From positions 2,294,001 through 2,358,000 of the forward strand of contig NZ_CP076022.1 of assembly GCF_018622995.1 (NCBI RefSeq): a stretch of 64,000 bases of DNA, in the 5' to 3' direction. A program made the position numbers and the translations under genes. This document shows positions 46,119 through 55,646 of this stretch, piece by piece. The stretch is from Arthrobacter jiangjiafuii (GTDB taxonomy: Bacteria; Actinomycetota; Actinomycetes; Actinomycetales; Micrococcaceae). Every line of letters starts with the position of its first letter. Position 1 is the first letter of the stretch. The notes under the pieces were generated by a model. The model saw only the letters and a program-made list of their open reading frames with translations, searched no databases and was not told where the DNA came from.

Positions 46119-46703
46119 GTGAGCCTGTTTGCACGCCTGCGCGAAGACCTCGACGCCGCCGCCTCCCACGATCCGGCCGCGCGCGGATCGCTTGAGAACA
46201 TCGTGGTGTACTCGGGGCTGCATGCCATTTGGATGCACCGCCTCACGCACAGGATGTGGGCCCGGCCCGGACTGCGGTTTCCGGCCAGGGTGCTCTCGCA
46301 GCTGACCCGCTTTGCCACCGGCATTGAGATCCATCCGGGGGCTACCATCGGCCGGCGCTTTTTCATCGACCACGGGATGGGCGTCGTGATCGGCGAAACC
46401 GCGGAAATCGGCAACGACGTCATGCTCTACCACGGGGTCACCTTGGGCGGCCGGTCCCTGGCCCGGATCAAGCGCCATCCGACCATCTGCGACGGCGTCA
46501 CGGTGGGTGCCGGAGCCAAGATCCTGGGACCGGTCATCATCGGGGCGAACAGCGCCGTTGGCGCGAACGCCGTCGTCGTCAAGGATGCTCCGGCCGATTC
46601 CATCATCACCGGGATCCCAGCGCGCTGGCGGCACCGCCAGGTCAAGGAGACGCAGCCCGCCGTGGACCCGGCCGAATATATCGATCCGGCCATCTACATC
46701 TGA
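46119..46703 (+). CDS. cysE: Serine O-acetyltransferase
   Basis: Left-handed beta-helix acetyltransferase, 194 residues, the short form. Hexapeptide repeats run from [11 protein letters not shown] to IITGIPAR, with catalytic histidines in the [12 protein letters not shown] and YHGVTLGG regions. It supplies O-acetylserine to CysK. GTG 46119 fits the conserved [11 protein letters not shown] start; the ribosome-binding site is weak. Ends before a 25-bp terminator stem. Confidence 0.95.
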   Translation: MSLFARLREDLDAAASHDPAARGSLENIVVYSGLHAIWMHRLTHRMWARPGLRFPARVLSQLTRFATGIEIHPGATIGRRFFIDHGMGVVIGETAEIGNDVMLYHGVTLGGRSLARIKRHPTICDGVTVGAGAKILGPVIIGANSAVGANAVVVKDAPADSIITGIPARWRHRQVKETQPAVDPAEYIDPAIYI

Positions 46704-46729
46704 GCCCGGGCGAGGATCTTCCGCGGACC

Positions 46730-46784
46730 TTAAAGGCCAGAGGCCGCCGGCACCTATTGGGTGCCGGCGGCCTCTGGCCTTTAA
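46730..46784. terminator. Bidirectional terminator between cysE and gnd
   Basis: Perfect 25-bp inverted repeat: arms 46730-46754 (TTAAAGGCCAG...) and 46760-46784, loop TATTG. The longest perfect stem in the window; it serves both convergent genes. Confidence 0.9.
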
Positions 46785-46792
46785 CGAAGGTG

Positions 46793-48229
46793 CTAGTGGG
46801 TGTCCACAGCCTCGATCTCGGAGCGGTCGCCGCCCCACAGCGTGTGGAAGGTCCCCTCGGCATCCACGCGGTGGTACGTGTGTGCCCCGAAGAGGTCCCG
46901 CAGGCCCTGGGTCAGTGCGGCGGGCAGGCGCTTGCGGCGCAGGCCGTCGTAGTAGGCCAGGGAAGAGGCGAACACGGGCACGGGGATGCCCAGCTGCACC
47001 GCGACAGACACAACCCGGCGCCAGGCCGGCAGGGCGGCAGCTATGGACTCGGCAAAGGCCGGTGCCAGCAGCAGGTTCGCCGGAGCCTTCCCATCCGCGT
47101 AGGCCTTCATGATGTCGTCCAGCAGCTCGGCACGGATGATGCAGCCGGCGCGCCACAGCGACGCGATCTCGTCCAGCTTCAGGTCCCAGCCGTATTCCTT
47201 GGCGGCGCCGGTGAGCATGTCGATGCCCTGGGCATAGCTGACCAGCTTGGACGCGTACAGTGCCTGGCGGACATCGTCCACAAAGGTGTCGGGCAGTTCG
47301 ACGGCAGCTTCGCCGCCGACGAGGATGCCCTGTGCCTCCTCGCGCTGGCTGCGCTGCGAGGACAGGGCGCGCGCGAAGACCGATTCAGCGATGGCGGAGA
47401 CGGGCGATCCCAGGTCCAGGCCGGAGACCACGGTCCAGCGTCCGGTGCCCTTCTGGCCGGCGGAATCCACAACGACGTCAACGAAGGGCTTGCCCGTCCG
47501 CGCATCGGTGTGGGCCAGGACCTCGGCGGTGATTTCGATCAGGAAGGAGCTGAGCTGGCCCGTGTTCCACTCGGTGAAGATCTTGGCCTGTTCGGCAGGC
47601 TCGATGCCGGCGGCCGAGCGCAGCAGGTCGTAGGCTTCCCCGATGACCTGCATATCGGCGTATTCAATGCCGTTGTGGACCATCTTCACGAAATGGCCGG
47701 CGCCATCGGTTCCGATCCAGGTGCAGCACGGGTCGCCGTCGTACTTGGCGGCGATCTTTTCCAGCATCGGACCCAGGGAATCGTAGGACTCCTTCGAGCC
47801 GCCGGGCATGATGGACGGGCCCAGGAGTGCGCCCTCCTCGCCGCCGGAGACGCCGACACCGACGAAGTGCAGGTCCTTTTCCGCCAGTGCCGCCTCGCGG
47901 CGCCGGGTGTCCTCGTAGTGGGAGTTGCCGGCGTCGATGACAATGTCACCGGCTTCCAGCAGCGGTACCAGTTTCTCGATCACGGAATCGACCGGGGCGC
48001 CGGCCTTGACCATGATCAGTACGCGGCGCGGTTTCTCCAGCGAGTCGACCAGTTCCTGCAGGGACTCGGTCCGGATGAAGTCGCCCTCATCGCCGTGGGC
48101 GGACAGCAGGGCGTCCGTCTTTTCGATCGACCGGTTGTGCAGGGCCACCGTGTAGCCGTTGCGGGCCAGGTTCCGGGCCAGGTTTGCACCCATCACGGCC
48201 AGGCCGGTTACGCCAATTTGTGCGCTCAA
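46793..48229 (-). CDS. gnd: 6-phosphogluconate dehydrogenase (decarboxylating)
   Basis: Oxidises 6-phosphogluconate to ribulose 5-phosphate with NADP in the pentose phosphate pathway, 478 residues. The cofactor motif is GLAVMGANLARN, the substrate signature VGVSGGEEGA, and GAGHFVKMVHNGIEY carries the catalytic lysine. It is the long, NADP-type enzyme. TTG 48229 has GGAG five to six bases upstream; the longer frame overlaps unconserved sequence. Confidence 0.96.
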   Translation of the reverse strand: MSAQIGVTGLAVMGANLARNLARNGYTVALHNRSIEKTDALLSAHGDEGDFIRTESLQELVDSLEKPRRVLIMVKAGAPVDSVIEKLVPLLEAGDIVIDAGNSHYEDTRRREAALAEKDLHFVGVGVSGGEEGALLGPSIMPGGSKESYDSLGPMLEKIAAKYDGDPCCTWIGTDGAGHFVKMVHNGIEYADMQVIGEAYDLLRSAAGIEPAEQAKIFTEWNTGQLSSFLIEITAEVLAHTDARTGKPFVDVVVDSAGQKGTGRWTVVSGLDLGSPVSAIAESVFARALSSQRSQREEAQGILVGGEAAVELPDTFVDDVRQALYASKLVSYAQGIDMLTGAAKEYGWDLKLDEIASLWRAGCIIRAELLDDIMKAYADGKAPANLLLAPAFAESIAAALPAWRRVVSVAVQLGIPVPVFASSLAYYDGLRRKRLPAALTQGLRDLFGAHTYHRVDAEGTFHTLWGGDRSEIEAVDTH

Positions 48230-48307
48230 GTTCTCTCCAGGATTCTTCGGGTGCCCCTGGCATGGGGCACGGCGACCGGCGCTCACCCGCCGGCTTCAGC
48301 CTCCAGC

Positions 48308-49258
48308 CTATGCGTCCGGGCCGTCCGCCCGCCACACGCGGTCCGGGCCAGACGCGGTTCCGTCGGTGGCGGGGCTCTGGAACGAGTTGATCATCCGGGC
48401 TGCCTCCTCCACCACTGACACACCGTCGTCCATTGTCAGCGCCCCCGAAGTCAGGACCACAATGGAATACTCCGCCGCGGCCGAGCGTACAAAGCCGGTG
48501 CTTCCCACGTTCCAGGCGAGGGTGTCGTCCGGCAGCCAGCCGTTCTTCAGTGCAATCTCCGCCCCGGTGTCGCCAACACCGGCACTGATGCCCCACCGCT
48601 GGCCGGCGTCCACGTTCTCCATCAGCCCGACGGCAAACGCCAGCAGGTCCTCATCGATCCAGTCCACGCCTTCGGCAACTGCCCGGGTTATTTTCAGCTG
48701 GTCCTCGACGCCGGTGTCGTTGGTACCCCAGGTTTCCGTTGCCTCGGTCCCGGACACACCCAGGAGCTCGTAGGTGCGGGACAGCTCCTCTGGCCCGCCC
48801 ACTGATTCATACAGGGCGGTGGTGGAGGGGTTGTCGCTGTATTCGATCATCAGTGCCGCGAGGTACTCCTCGTCCTCAGTCAGTGCGCGTCCCTCCTCCG
48901 TAGCCTGGCGGAGCAGGGTCAGCAGAATGGGCACCTTCACCAGGCTCGCCTCAAGGTACCGGCCGTCCCGGTTGTAATACCAGGTCGCTCCGGTGGAGAA
49001 GTCATAGACGGCAGCGGAAACTTCGGCTCCCATCCCCGCGGCGTACTCATCCAGCGCTGCGGACAACAGCTGGCCATCCCGGGCGGCGAGCGGGTCGGTT
49101 GTCTCTTCCGGAGCTGCCCCCGGGGCCGCCTCCGGGACTGCACCCACGTTGATGGCCGGCGCCTCCGCAGCGGGCACCGATCCGGCACAGGCGGAAGCCG
49201 TCAGCGGAAGCAACAGGGCGGCAACTGCCGCCAAGGTGGTCCTGAATACTGTCTGCAT
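48308..49258 (-). CDS. Serine hydrolase / class A beta-lactamase-like lipoprotein
   Basis: 316 residues. The signal peptide ends in a lipobox-like LTASAC, so a lipoprotein is likely. After an Ala/Pro/Glu linker the transpeptidase-fold domain shows SLVK (nucleophile motif SxxK), YSDN (SDN motif) and, in the KTG position, KNGW. These fit the beta-lactamase/D-alanyl carboxypeptidase-like family; hydrolysis of beta-lactams is not established by sequence. ATG 49258. Confidence 0.85.
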   Translation of the reverse strand: MQTVFRTTLAAVAALLLPLTASACAGSVPAAEAPAINVGAVPEAAPGAAPEETTDPLAARDGQLLSAALDEYAAGMGAEVSAAVYDFSTGATWYYNRDGRYLEASLVKVPILLTLLRQATEEGRALTEDEEYLAALMIEYSDNPSTTALYESVGGPEELSRTYELLGVSGTEATETWGTNDTGVEDQLKITRAVAEGVDWIDEDLLAFAVGLMENVDAGQRWGISAGVGDTGAEIALKNGWLPDDTLAWNVGSTGFVRSAAAEYSIVVLTSGALTMDDGVSVVEEAARMINSFQSPATDGTASGPDRVWRADGPDA

Positions 49259-49495
49259 GGCTTCGCCCCCTTGTTGTTCGTGTAAGTGCGGCTCGTTCAC
49301 GTGAGTCCGGTTCGTTTGGTTATGGGACCGGTAGACGCCCTGAGTCCCGGACTCTTCACTGATAGCAAGAGGCACTGTCGGCAACCTGTGCGGGCTGCCG
49401 GTGTACGGCGGATTTTCAAGGAAGCCGGAGGGGCAGGGGTGGTCAATCTCACGCTGCATGGCACGCAGGCTTCCCCGCTAAAAGGCCCGGGAACA

Positions 49496-49528
49496 GGAAA
49501 ACCCGCCCTCCGAAGCCGGAGGGCGGGT
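49496..49528 (-). terminator. Terminator of tRNA-Val
   Basis: ACCCGCCCTCCG (49501-49512) / CGGAGGGCGGGT (49517-49528) with a four-base loop; on the minus strand followed by TTTCC. Confidence 0.75.
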
Positions 49529-49555
49529 CTGCTTGTCATGCTAAATCCACTGCTG

Positions 49556-49628
49556 TGGGTCCTACCGGGATCGAACCGATGACATCCACGGTGTAAACGT
49601 GGCGCTCTACCAGCTGAGCTAAAGACCC
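49556..49628 (-). tRNA. tRNA-Val (anticodon TAC)
   Basis: Acceptor GGGTCTT / AGGACCC with one G-T pair, anticodon stem CCACG / CGTGG with loop TTTACAC giving TAC, and T-arm ATCGG TTCGATC CCGGT. Discriminator A at 49556. Confidence 0.96.
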
Positions 49629-49743
49629 TTTCGTGACCGTTATGCCTAACAAGTTCCCTTGATCAGCGCCGCATCACGAGGAATTACTTTACCGGACGGA
49701 TGGACAAATGTCCTAATCAGCTCCGTCGGGAGGCGATACCCGC

Positions 49744-50706
49744 CTATTCCGTACCGAAATTATGGGAGAGGTCAGGCAGTTCGGCAGCCAGGTATTCCAG
49801 CGCCGTGGCCACCCCGCAGTCGATTTTCAGGTCCGCCAGCTCGTCGCCGCGGGTGGGGCCCCGGTTGATGATCACCACCGGCTTGCCTGACTTGTGGGCG
49901 TGCTTGACGAAACGCAGCCCGCTCATCACGGTCAGTGACGAGCCGGCAACGAGCAGGGCGTCGGCGGCGTTGAGCATGGCAAAGGCCGCCGCAACCCGGT
50001 CCCGCGGCACGTTTTCGCCGAAGTAGACGAAGTCCGGCTTGAGCATGCCACCGCAGACGGGGCAGTCGGCCACTACGAAGTCTGCGGTGTCCGCCACCTC
50101 CGCATCGGCGTCAGGGGCGATGTCGCCGTCCATCCGCGTGCGCTCCAGGAACCCGGGATTCAGGTCCTCGAGCAGGCGGGAAATGGTTTGCCGGGGAAAG
50201 CGGGAGCCGCATTCAAGGCACAGCACACGGTCAAAGCGCCCGTGCAGGTCCACCGCCAGGGCACTGCCGGCGTCGGCATGGAGACGATCCACGTTCTGGG
50301 TGATCAAACCGGTGGTGAGCCCCCGGCGTTCCAGGCGGGCGACGGCGGCGTGCCCGGCGTTCGGCGCAGCATGCCGCAGGTGGTGCCAACCCACATGGTT
50401 CCGCGCCCAGTAGCGGCGCCGCAGCTCGGGGTCGCCCACGAATTCCTGGTAGGTCATCGGGTTGCGCGGCGGTGCCTCGGGGCCCCGGTAATCGGGAATG
50501 CCGGAGTCAGTGCTTAGACCGGCCCCGGTCAGGACGGCCAGCCGCCTGCCGCCAAGCAAGGCAACAGCCTGCCGCAGCTGGCGTGCCTCGTCGGGAGTGG
50601 GCGGTGCGGCGGGTTTCGGATCGGACCGGACGAACCCGGTCAGGCCCAGCCCGGGCCGGGCCTGCTGGGGGTGCTCCGGTCCGGCGGGCCGGGATGCGTT
50701 TGCCAT
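49744..50706 (-). CDS. Sir2 family NAD-dependent protein deacetylase
   Basis: Sirtuin of 320 residues. NAD-binding GAGLSTDSGIPDYRG, TQNVDRLH and the catalytic histidine in DLHGRFDR are present. The zinc is held by two CxxC pairs (LCLECG and DCPVCG), and DFVYFGENVP follows. An N-terminal tail of about 45 residues is Pro-rich. It removes acyl groups from lysines and consumes NAD. Its ATG overlaps the peroxiredoxin stop by one base (TGATG), so the two are coupled. Confidence 0.93.
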   Translation of the reverse strand: MANASRPAGPEHPQQARPGLGLTGFVRSDPKPAAPPTPDEARQLRQAVALLGGRRLAVLTGAGLSTDSGIPDYRGPEAPPRNPMTYQEFVGDPELRRRYWARNHVGWHHLRHAAPNAGHAAVARLERRGLTTGLITQNVDRLHADAGSALAVDLHGRFDRVLCLECGSRFPRQTISRLLEDLNPGFLERTRMDGDIAPDADAEVADTADFVVADCPVCGGMLKPDFVYFGENVPRDRVAAAFAMLNAADALLVAGSSLTVMSGLRFVKHAHKSGKPVVIINRGPTRGDELADLKIDCGVATALEYLAAELPDLSHNFGTE

Positions 50707-51179
50707 CAAACCATTTCCTTGAGCGCGTCCAGATAGGCCTGCACCGGACGGGGCGTACCGGGGTCGGAGCGTACCTCTGCCTGAATCAGGCCCTCCGCAT
50801 CGATGACAAATGAGGCCCGCAGCGGGCGGCCGGGGCCGGCGTCAAACGCCCGGTAGGCACCGGCGACCATGCCGTGCGGCCAAAAGTCCGCCAGCAGGTC
50901 AAATGAGTAGCCGCGGTCCCGGGCATAGGCCCGCAACGCGTACTTGGAATCGCAGGAGACCGCCAGCACGCGAGCCCCCGAACGGGAAAACTCCGCGCCG
51001 GCAGCCTGGAGTTCATCGAGTTCACCGGTGCAGACACCGGAAAAGGCGAAGGGATAAAAAACCAGTACTACCGGCGACCCTCGCAGTGAGGACAGGCGAA
51101 TGGGCTCCCCAAACTGGTTGGGGAGCTCAAAATCCGGAGCCGGACGTCCCAGGTCCACGGGGACCGGATCCTGCTCCAA
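50706..51179 (-). CDS. Peroxiredoxin (AhpE-like)
   Basis: Thiol peroxidase of 157 residues. The peroxidatic Cys50 lies in FAFSGVCTGELDEL, similar to the mycobacterial AhpE site; another cysteine occurs in LAVSCDSKYALRAY. It reduces peroxides, probably with mycothiol-linked recycling (inference). The start is TTG 51179, six bases after the DUF3052 gene stop, without a strong ribosome-binding site. In mycobacteria AhpE (Rv2238c) also lies close to aceE. Confidence 0.92.
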   Translation of the reverse strand: MEQDPVPVDLGRPAPDFELPNQFGEPIRLSSLRGSPVVLVFYPFAFSGVCTGELDELQAAGAEFSRSGARVLAVSCDSKYALRAYARDRGYSFDLLADFWPHGMVAGAYRAFDAGPGRPLRASFVIDAEGLIQAEVRSDPGTPRPVQAYLDALKEMV

Positions 51180-51185
51180 ACCGCG

Positions 51186-51605
51186 CTACTTCTTGCGTCG
51201 GGCGACCAGGCGGGTAGCGGCCCAGTCGCTGCTGACTGCCGGAGTGGTGGTGACGTGCAGGCCCGCGGTGGGTGCCGCCTCCTCGATGTCCGCCGGGGGC
51301 ACATAGCCGTCCCGTCCGGACTTGGGCGTCAGAACCCACACCACGCCGCCGTCGTCCAAGGTGGTGATGGAATCCACCAGGGCATCCACAAGATCCCCGT
51401 CTTCGGAACGCCACCACAGGATGACGCCGTCAACGACTTCATGATCTTCTTCGGTGAGGAGTTCACTCCCCACGAGGTCTTCGAGACCGTCGCGGAGGTC
51501 GAAATCGACGTCCTCGTCGTAACCGAATTCCTGAATCAGGTCTTGGTCTTTGAAACCCAATCTTTCCGCCACGTTCTTTTCCGTGACGGCTTCGGCCTCG
51601 CTCAC
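51186..51605 (-). CDS. DUF3052 domain-containing protein
   Basis: 139 residues, soluble and acidic. The family pattern is clear: AERLGFKDQDLIQEFGYDED, a central DLVDALVD, VWVLTPKSGRDGYV, and the C-terminal SSDWAATRLVARRK. Function unknown. GTG 51605 has AGGAGG six bases upstream. It heads a unit with the peroxiredoxin and sirtuin genes and is divergent from aceE, the same order as around Rv2239c. Confidence 0.9.
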   Translation of the reverse strand: MSEAEAVTEKNVAERLGFKDQDLIQEFGYDEDVDFDLRDGLEDLVGSELLTEEDHEVVDGVILWWRSEDGDLVDALVDSITTLDDGGVVWVLTPKSGRDGYVPPADIEEAAPTAGLHVTTTPAVSSDWAATRLVARRKK

Positions 51606-51950
51606 TTCACTCCTCCTGGTTGACTGCATAAATACAAGGGAATCACATATTTGGACGAGATGTGGTGTCTAGGACTCAAGCCAACACCTTTTGTCCGCAA
51701 CCCACAAGGCTCCGGAGAGGGTCTGCCGGGCCCCCGTTCGGGCCTGCCCAATGCCAACCCCTTTAGGGCCGGGCGGTGAATTGCCTTCAGCGAACAGGCT
51801 ACGCAACTCGATGCCCGCGGGACTAGAGTGGATCAAAGAAGGCTCCGGAGGCATCAGCATCCGCGCAGCCACAGTGATCATCCGGAAGAACAACCGGATC
51901 CCCCACACGTAATACGTGCAGACACAATCTGTACATGAGAGAGGTTTGCC
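51606..51950. other. Intergenic region between the DUF3052 gene and aceE (345 bases)
   Basis: Divergent promoter region. A small frame at 51691-51912 has no ribosome-binding site or conserved feature and is not called. The aceE side holds the CACGTA-A-TACGTG palindrome. A GC-rich inverted stretch near 51728-51748 (CCGGGCCCCCGTTCGGGCC) may form a leader hairpin. Confidence 0.55.
51906..51918. promoter_or_regulatory. Palindrome upstream of aceE
   Basis: CACGTA-A-TACGTG, perfect six-base arms, about 33 bases before the aceE start codon. Position and symmetry suggest a regulator site in the aceE promoter or leader. Confidence 0.45.
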
Positions 51951-54689
51951 GTGGCCGCAGAAGACACAACGGACATCCTGAGCGGGTTGACCAACCAGCT
52001 CCCGGACCGTGACCCCGAGGAGACCGCGGAATGGATGCAGTCACTGGATGAGCTGATCCGTTCCCAGGGCACCGAAAGGGCCCAGTACATTATGCGTTCG
52101 CTGCTCCAGCGCGCCGGTGCGCAGTCCGTGGGCGTACCCATGGTCACCACCACCGACTACGTGAACACCATCCCGGTGGACCAGGAGCCCGAATTCCCCG
52201 GCGATGAGGAAGTTGAGCGCCGCTACCGCGCCTGGCTGCGCTGGAACGCCGCCATCATGGTGCACCGCGCCCAGCGTCCCGGAATCGGCGTCGGCGGACA
52301 CATTTCCACCTATGCCGGTGCAGCAACCCTGTATGAAGTGGGCATGAACCACTTCTTCCGGGGCAAGGACCACCCGGGCGGCGGAGACCAGATTTACTTC
52401 CAGGGTCACGCCTCCCCCGGTATGTACGCGCGCGCCTTCCTCGAAGGCCGGCTGTCCGAAGAAGACATGGACGGGTTCCGGCAGGAGAAGTCCCGTGAGG
52501 GCCATGCCCTGTCCTCCTACCCGCACCCGCGTTCGATGCCGGACTTCTGGGAATTCCCCACGGTGTCCATGGGCATCGGACCGATGAACGCCATCTACCA
52601 GGCGCAGTCCAACCGGTACCTGCAGAACCGCGGGATCAAGGACACCTCCGAGCAGCACGTCTGGGCGTTCCTGGGCGACGGCGAAATGGACGAGCCCGAA
52701 TCGCGCGGCCTGCTCCAACTTGCCGCCAACGACAAGCTCGACAACCTGACCTTCGTAGTGAACTGCAACCTGCAGCGCCTCGACGGCCCGGTACGCGGCA
52801 ACGGCAAGATCATGCAGGAACTTGAAGCGTTCTTCCGGGGTGCCGGCTGGAACGTCATCAAGGTTGTCTGGGGCCGCGAGTGGGACTCGCTGCTGGAGAA
52901 GGACAAGGACGGCTCGCTGGTGGAGATTATGAACTCCACCCCCGACGGCGACTACCAGACGTACAAGGCCGAAAACGGCGGCTTTGTCCGCGACCATTTC
53001 TTCGGCAAGACCCCTGAAACCAAGGAACTCGTCGCGAACCTCACCGACGAGGAGATCTGGAACCTCAAGCGCGGCGGACACGACTACCGCAAGGTGTACG
53101 CGGCCTACAAGGCAGCCATGGAGTTCAAGGGCAAGCCGACGGTCATCCTGGCCCACACGGTCAAGGGCTACGGCCTGGGCACCCACTTCGAAGGCCGCAA
53201 CGCCACGCACCAGATGAAGAAGCTGACGCTGGATGACCTGAAGGCGTTCCGCGACCACCTCCGCATCCCGATCAGCGATGAGGAGCTGGAACGCGATCCG
53301 TACCAGCCGCCGTACTTCAACCCCGGTGCCGATGCTCCGGAGATCAAGTACATGCTGGAACGCCGGCGCGAGCTGGGCGGCAACGTTCCGGAGCGCCGGG
53401 TCAAGCACGCCCCGGTCCCCCTGCCCGGTGACAAGGCCTACGAAGTAGCCAACCGTGGTTCCGGCAAGCAGATGGCCGCCACCACCATGGCCTTCGTGCG
53501 CCTGCTCAAGGACCTGATGCGGGACAAGGAATTCGGCAAGCGGATTGTGCCGATCATTCCGGATGAGGCCCGGACCTTCGGCATGGACTCGTTCTTCCCC
53601 ACTGCCAAGATCTACAACCCCAAGGGCCAGAACTACCTGTCCGTGGACCGCGACCTGGTCCTGGCGTACAAGGAATCCCCGCAGGGCCAGATTGTCCACG
53701 TGGGCATCAACGAGGGCGGTTCCATCGCCGCATTCACCGCGGCAGGCACCTCCTACGCCACCCACGGCGAACCGCTGATTCCGGTCTACGTGTTCTACTC
53801 GATGTTCGGTTTCCAGCGCACCGCAGACTACATCTGGGCGGCCACCGACCAGATGGCCCGCGGCTTCCTGATCTCCGCCACCGCAGGACGCACCACGCTG
53901 ACCGGTGAAGGCTTGCAGCACGCTGACGGCCATTCACCGATCCTGGCCTCGACCAACCCTGCGGTGAAGACCTACGACCCGGCCTACGGGTACGAGATCG
54001 GGCACATTGTGCGCCACGGCCTGGAGGAGATGTACGGCCCGGATTCCAAGGATCCGAACGTCATCTACAACATCATGGTCTACAACGAGCCGATCCTTCA
54101 GCCGAAGGCTCCGGAGGAACTCGACGTCGAAGGCATCATCAAGGGCATCTACCTGCTGGAGCCGGCCAAGATCGACGGTCCCCGCGCCCAGCTGCTCGCC
54201 TCCGGTGTTGCAGTGCCGTGGGCCCTGGACGCCCAGAAGATCCTGGCTGAAGACTGGGGTGTTTCGGCCGATGTCTGGTCCGTGACGTCCTGGAACGAAC
54301 TGCGCCGCGACGGCCTGGCCGCCGAGGAAGAAGCGTTCCTGCATCCCGACGCGGAGCCGCGCGTGCCGTTCGTGACCAAGCAGCTGGCCGGTGCCACCGG
54401 ACCGATCATTGCTTCCACCGACTACATGAAGGCCGTTCCGGACCAGATCCGGCAGTTCGTTCCCAACGAATTCGCCACGCTGGGCGCTGACGACTTCGGG
54501 TTCGCCGACACCCGTGCCGCGGCCCGCCGCTACTTCAAGATCGATTCGCACTCCATGGTGGTCCGCACCCTGGAAATGCTCGCCCGCCGCGGCGAGGTCG
54601 ACGCCAGCGCGCCGACCGAAGCAATCAAGAAGTACGACCTGCTCAATGTGAACGCCGGAACCTCCGGCAACGCCGGCGGCGACGCCTAG
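51951..54689 (+). CDS. aceE: Pyruvate dehydrogenase E1 component, homodimeric type
   Basis: Thiamine diphosphate enzyme that decarboxylates pyruvate and acetylates the lipoyl domain of E2, 912 residues. The N-terminal block [16 protein letters not shown], the ThDP motif beginning [12 protein letters not shown], and the second-domain [10 protein letters not shown] are typical. The length is normal. GTG 51951 has GAGAGG upstream. E2 and E3 are not in this window. Ends at a strong terminator. Confidence 0.97.
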   Translation: MAAEDTTDILSGLTNQLPDRDPEETAEWMQSLDELIRSQGTERAQYIMRSLLQRAGAQSVGVPMVTTTDYVNTIPVDQEPEFPGDEEVERRYRAWLRWNAAIMVHRAQRPGIGVGGHISTYAGAATLYEVGMNHFFRGKDHPGGGDQIYFQGHASPGMYARAFLEGRLSEEDMDGFRQEKSREGHALSSYPHPRSMPDFWEFPTVSMGIGPMNAIYQAQSNRYLQNRGIKDTSEQHVWAFLGDGEMDEPESRGLLQLAANDKLDNLTFVVNCNLQRLDGPVRGNGKIMQELEAFFRGAGWNVIKVVWGREWDSLLEKDKDGSLVEIMNSTPDGDYQTYKAENGGFVRDHFFGKTPETKELVANLTDEEIWNLKRGGHDYRKVYAAYKAAMEFKGKPTVILAHTVKGYGLGTHFEGRNATHQMKKLTLDDLKAFRDHLRIPISDEELERDPYQPPYFNPGADAPEIKYMLERRRELGGNVPERRVKHAPVPLPGDKAYEVANRGSGKQMAATTMAFVRLLKDLMRDKEFGKRIVPIIPDEARTFGMDSFFPTAKIYNPKGQNYLSVDRDLVLAYKESPQGQIVHVGINEGGSIAAFTAAGTSYATHGEPLIPVYVFYSMFGFQRTADYIWAATDQMARGFLISATAGRTTLTGEGLQHADGHSPILASTNPAVKTYDPAYGYEIGHIVRHGLEEMYGPDSKDPNVIYNIMVYNEPILQPKAPEELDVEGIIKGIYLLEPAKIDGPRAQLLASGVAVPWALDAQKILAEDWGVSADVWSVTSWNELRRDGLAAEEEAFLHPDAEPRVPFVTKQLAGATGPIIASTDYMKAVPDQIRQFVPNEFATLGADDFGFADTRAAARRYFKIDSHSMVVRTLEMLARRGEVDASAPTEAIKKYDLLNVNAGTSGNAGGDA

Positions 54690-54725
54690 GCGTACCCCGG
54701 TTCACCTGCCCGCAGGAGAGCCAAC

Positions 54726-54761
54726 AAAAAGGAACCGTCGCATCTGCGGCGGTTCCTTTTT
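54726..54761. terminator. Bidirectional terminator after aceE
   Basis: AAAAAGGAACCGTCGC (54726-54741) / GCGGCGGTTCCTTTTT (54746-54761), 16 pairs with one wobble, loop ATCT. A-tract and T-tract serve both aceE and the convergent gntR. Confidence 0.93.
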
Positions 54762-54777
54762 GTGTTTCACCGCCGGC

Positions 54778-55473
54778 CTAGAGTTCCGTTTCTGAAACAA
54801 GGTCAATATGCGCCTGCATCGCGTCCGCGGCAGCCTGGGGATCCGCAGAGCGGATGGCGTCGGCGATGGCACGGTGGGATTCCAGCGAACGCTCCGGCCG
54901 GCCGGGCTGGCCCAGGGAGGCCAGCCGCGTCTCGCGCACCAGTTCGGAAATGAACGTCATCATTGACGCCAGGATGGAGGAGTGCGCCGCTGCGGCCACC
55001 GCCTGGTGGAACAGCTCATCTCCGGTGGTGCCCCGGCTGCCGTCGGCGATTTCGGCAGCCATGGCATCCAGGGCGGCATCAACGGCAGCCAGATCGGCAG
55101 CGGTCCGCCGCTGTGCGGCGAGCGCAGCCAGCTTTACCTCCAAGGTGCTGCGGGCCTCCACGATCTCCGGCATCCGGTCCCGGTGCTCGCGCAGCTCCCT
55201 CAGTACCGAGGCCACGGCCGGCCGGTAGACCAGGACGGCGCCGGTGCCGTGCTGCACGTCGATCACGCCCAGGACTTCCAGCGCCACCAGCGCCTGCGCC
55301 AGCGTGGCCCGCGAGACGCCCATCCGCTCGGCCAGATCCCGTTCGGCCGGCAGCAGGTCCCCCGGCCCCAGCCCCGTGGCCGAGATAAAACCCAGCAGCT
55401 GTTCCACGAGCCGCTCATACAGCCGGGGACGTGACACCCGGACAAATTCACTGCCATCGCTGCTGCCGGGCAT
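54778..55473 (-). CDS. GntR/FadR-family transcriptional regulator
   Basis: 231 residues. N-terminal winged helix with LPAERDLAERMGVSRATLAQ, then the all-helical FCD ligand domain (about 95-220) with the helix pattern and histidines expected for an acidic, metal-assisted ligand site. Divergent from the MatC-like carrier, so it most likely controls that operon. MatR of rhizobial malonate operons is of this family. ATG 55473 has GAGAGG five bases upstream. That site lies inside an inverted repeat shared with the carrier side (55481-55544). Confidence 0.9.
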   Translation of the reverse strand: MPGSSDGSEFVRVSRPRLYERLVEQLLGFISATGLGPGDLLPAERDLAERMGVSRATLAQALVALEVLGVIDVQHGTGAVLVYRPAVASVLRELREHRDRMPEIVEARSTLEVKLAALAAQRRTAADLAAVDAALDAMAAEIADGSRGTTGDELFHQAVAAAAHSSILASMMTFISELVRETRLASLGQPGRPERSLESHRAIADAIRSADPQAAADAMQAHIDLVSETEL

Positions 55474-55480
55474 CGGAACC

Positions 55481-55544
55481 TCTCTTTGTCCCTGCACGGC
55501 GTCTGCCGCCAGGACACCGAGTATAGCCAGCGTTGACAAAGAGA
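55481..55544. promoter_or_regulatory. Distant inverted repeat in the gntR-matC divergent region
   Basis: TCTCTTTGTC (55481-55490) and GACAAAGAGA (55535-55544) are perfect complements. The second copy is directly followed by the near-repeat GACAGAGA, and TTGACA at 55533 could be a -35 hexamer for the carrier gene. A good candidate for operators of the GntR regulator. Confidence 0.45.
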
Positions 55545-55572
55545 CAGAGAGTCTAGGAGGCTAGTCCAGTGC

Positions 55573-55587
55573 ACATGTGGTCCATGT
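55573..55587. promoter_or_regulatory. ACATG/CATGT inverted repeat upstream of matC
   Basis: ACATG (55573-55577) and CATGT (55583-55587) with five bases between, about 60 bases before the carrier start. Short; may be chance. Confidence 0.25.
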
Positions 55588-55646
55588 CACAATGATTCTC
55601 CGGCCGCCGGCACTGGGCGGCGGCATGACCTTCGACCAAGGGAACA

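Noticed and set aside
51691-51912. Small 73-codon frame upstream of aceE
   Set aside because: No ribosome-binding site, no conserved pattern, and it ends in the aceE promoter palindrome.
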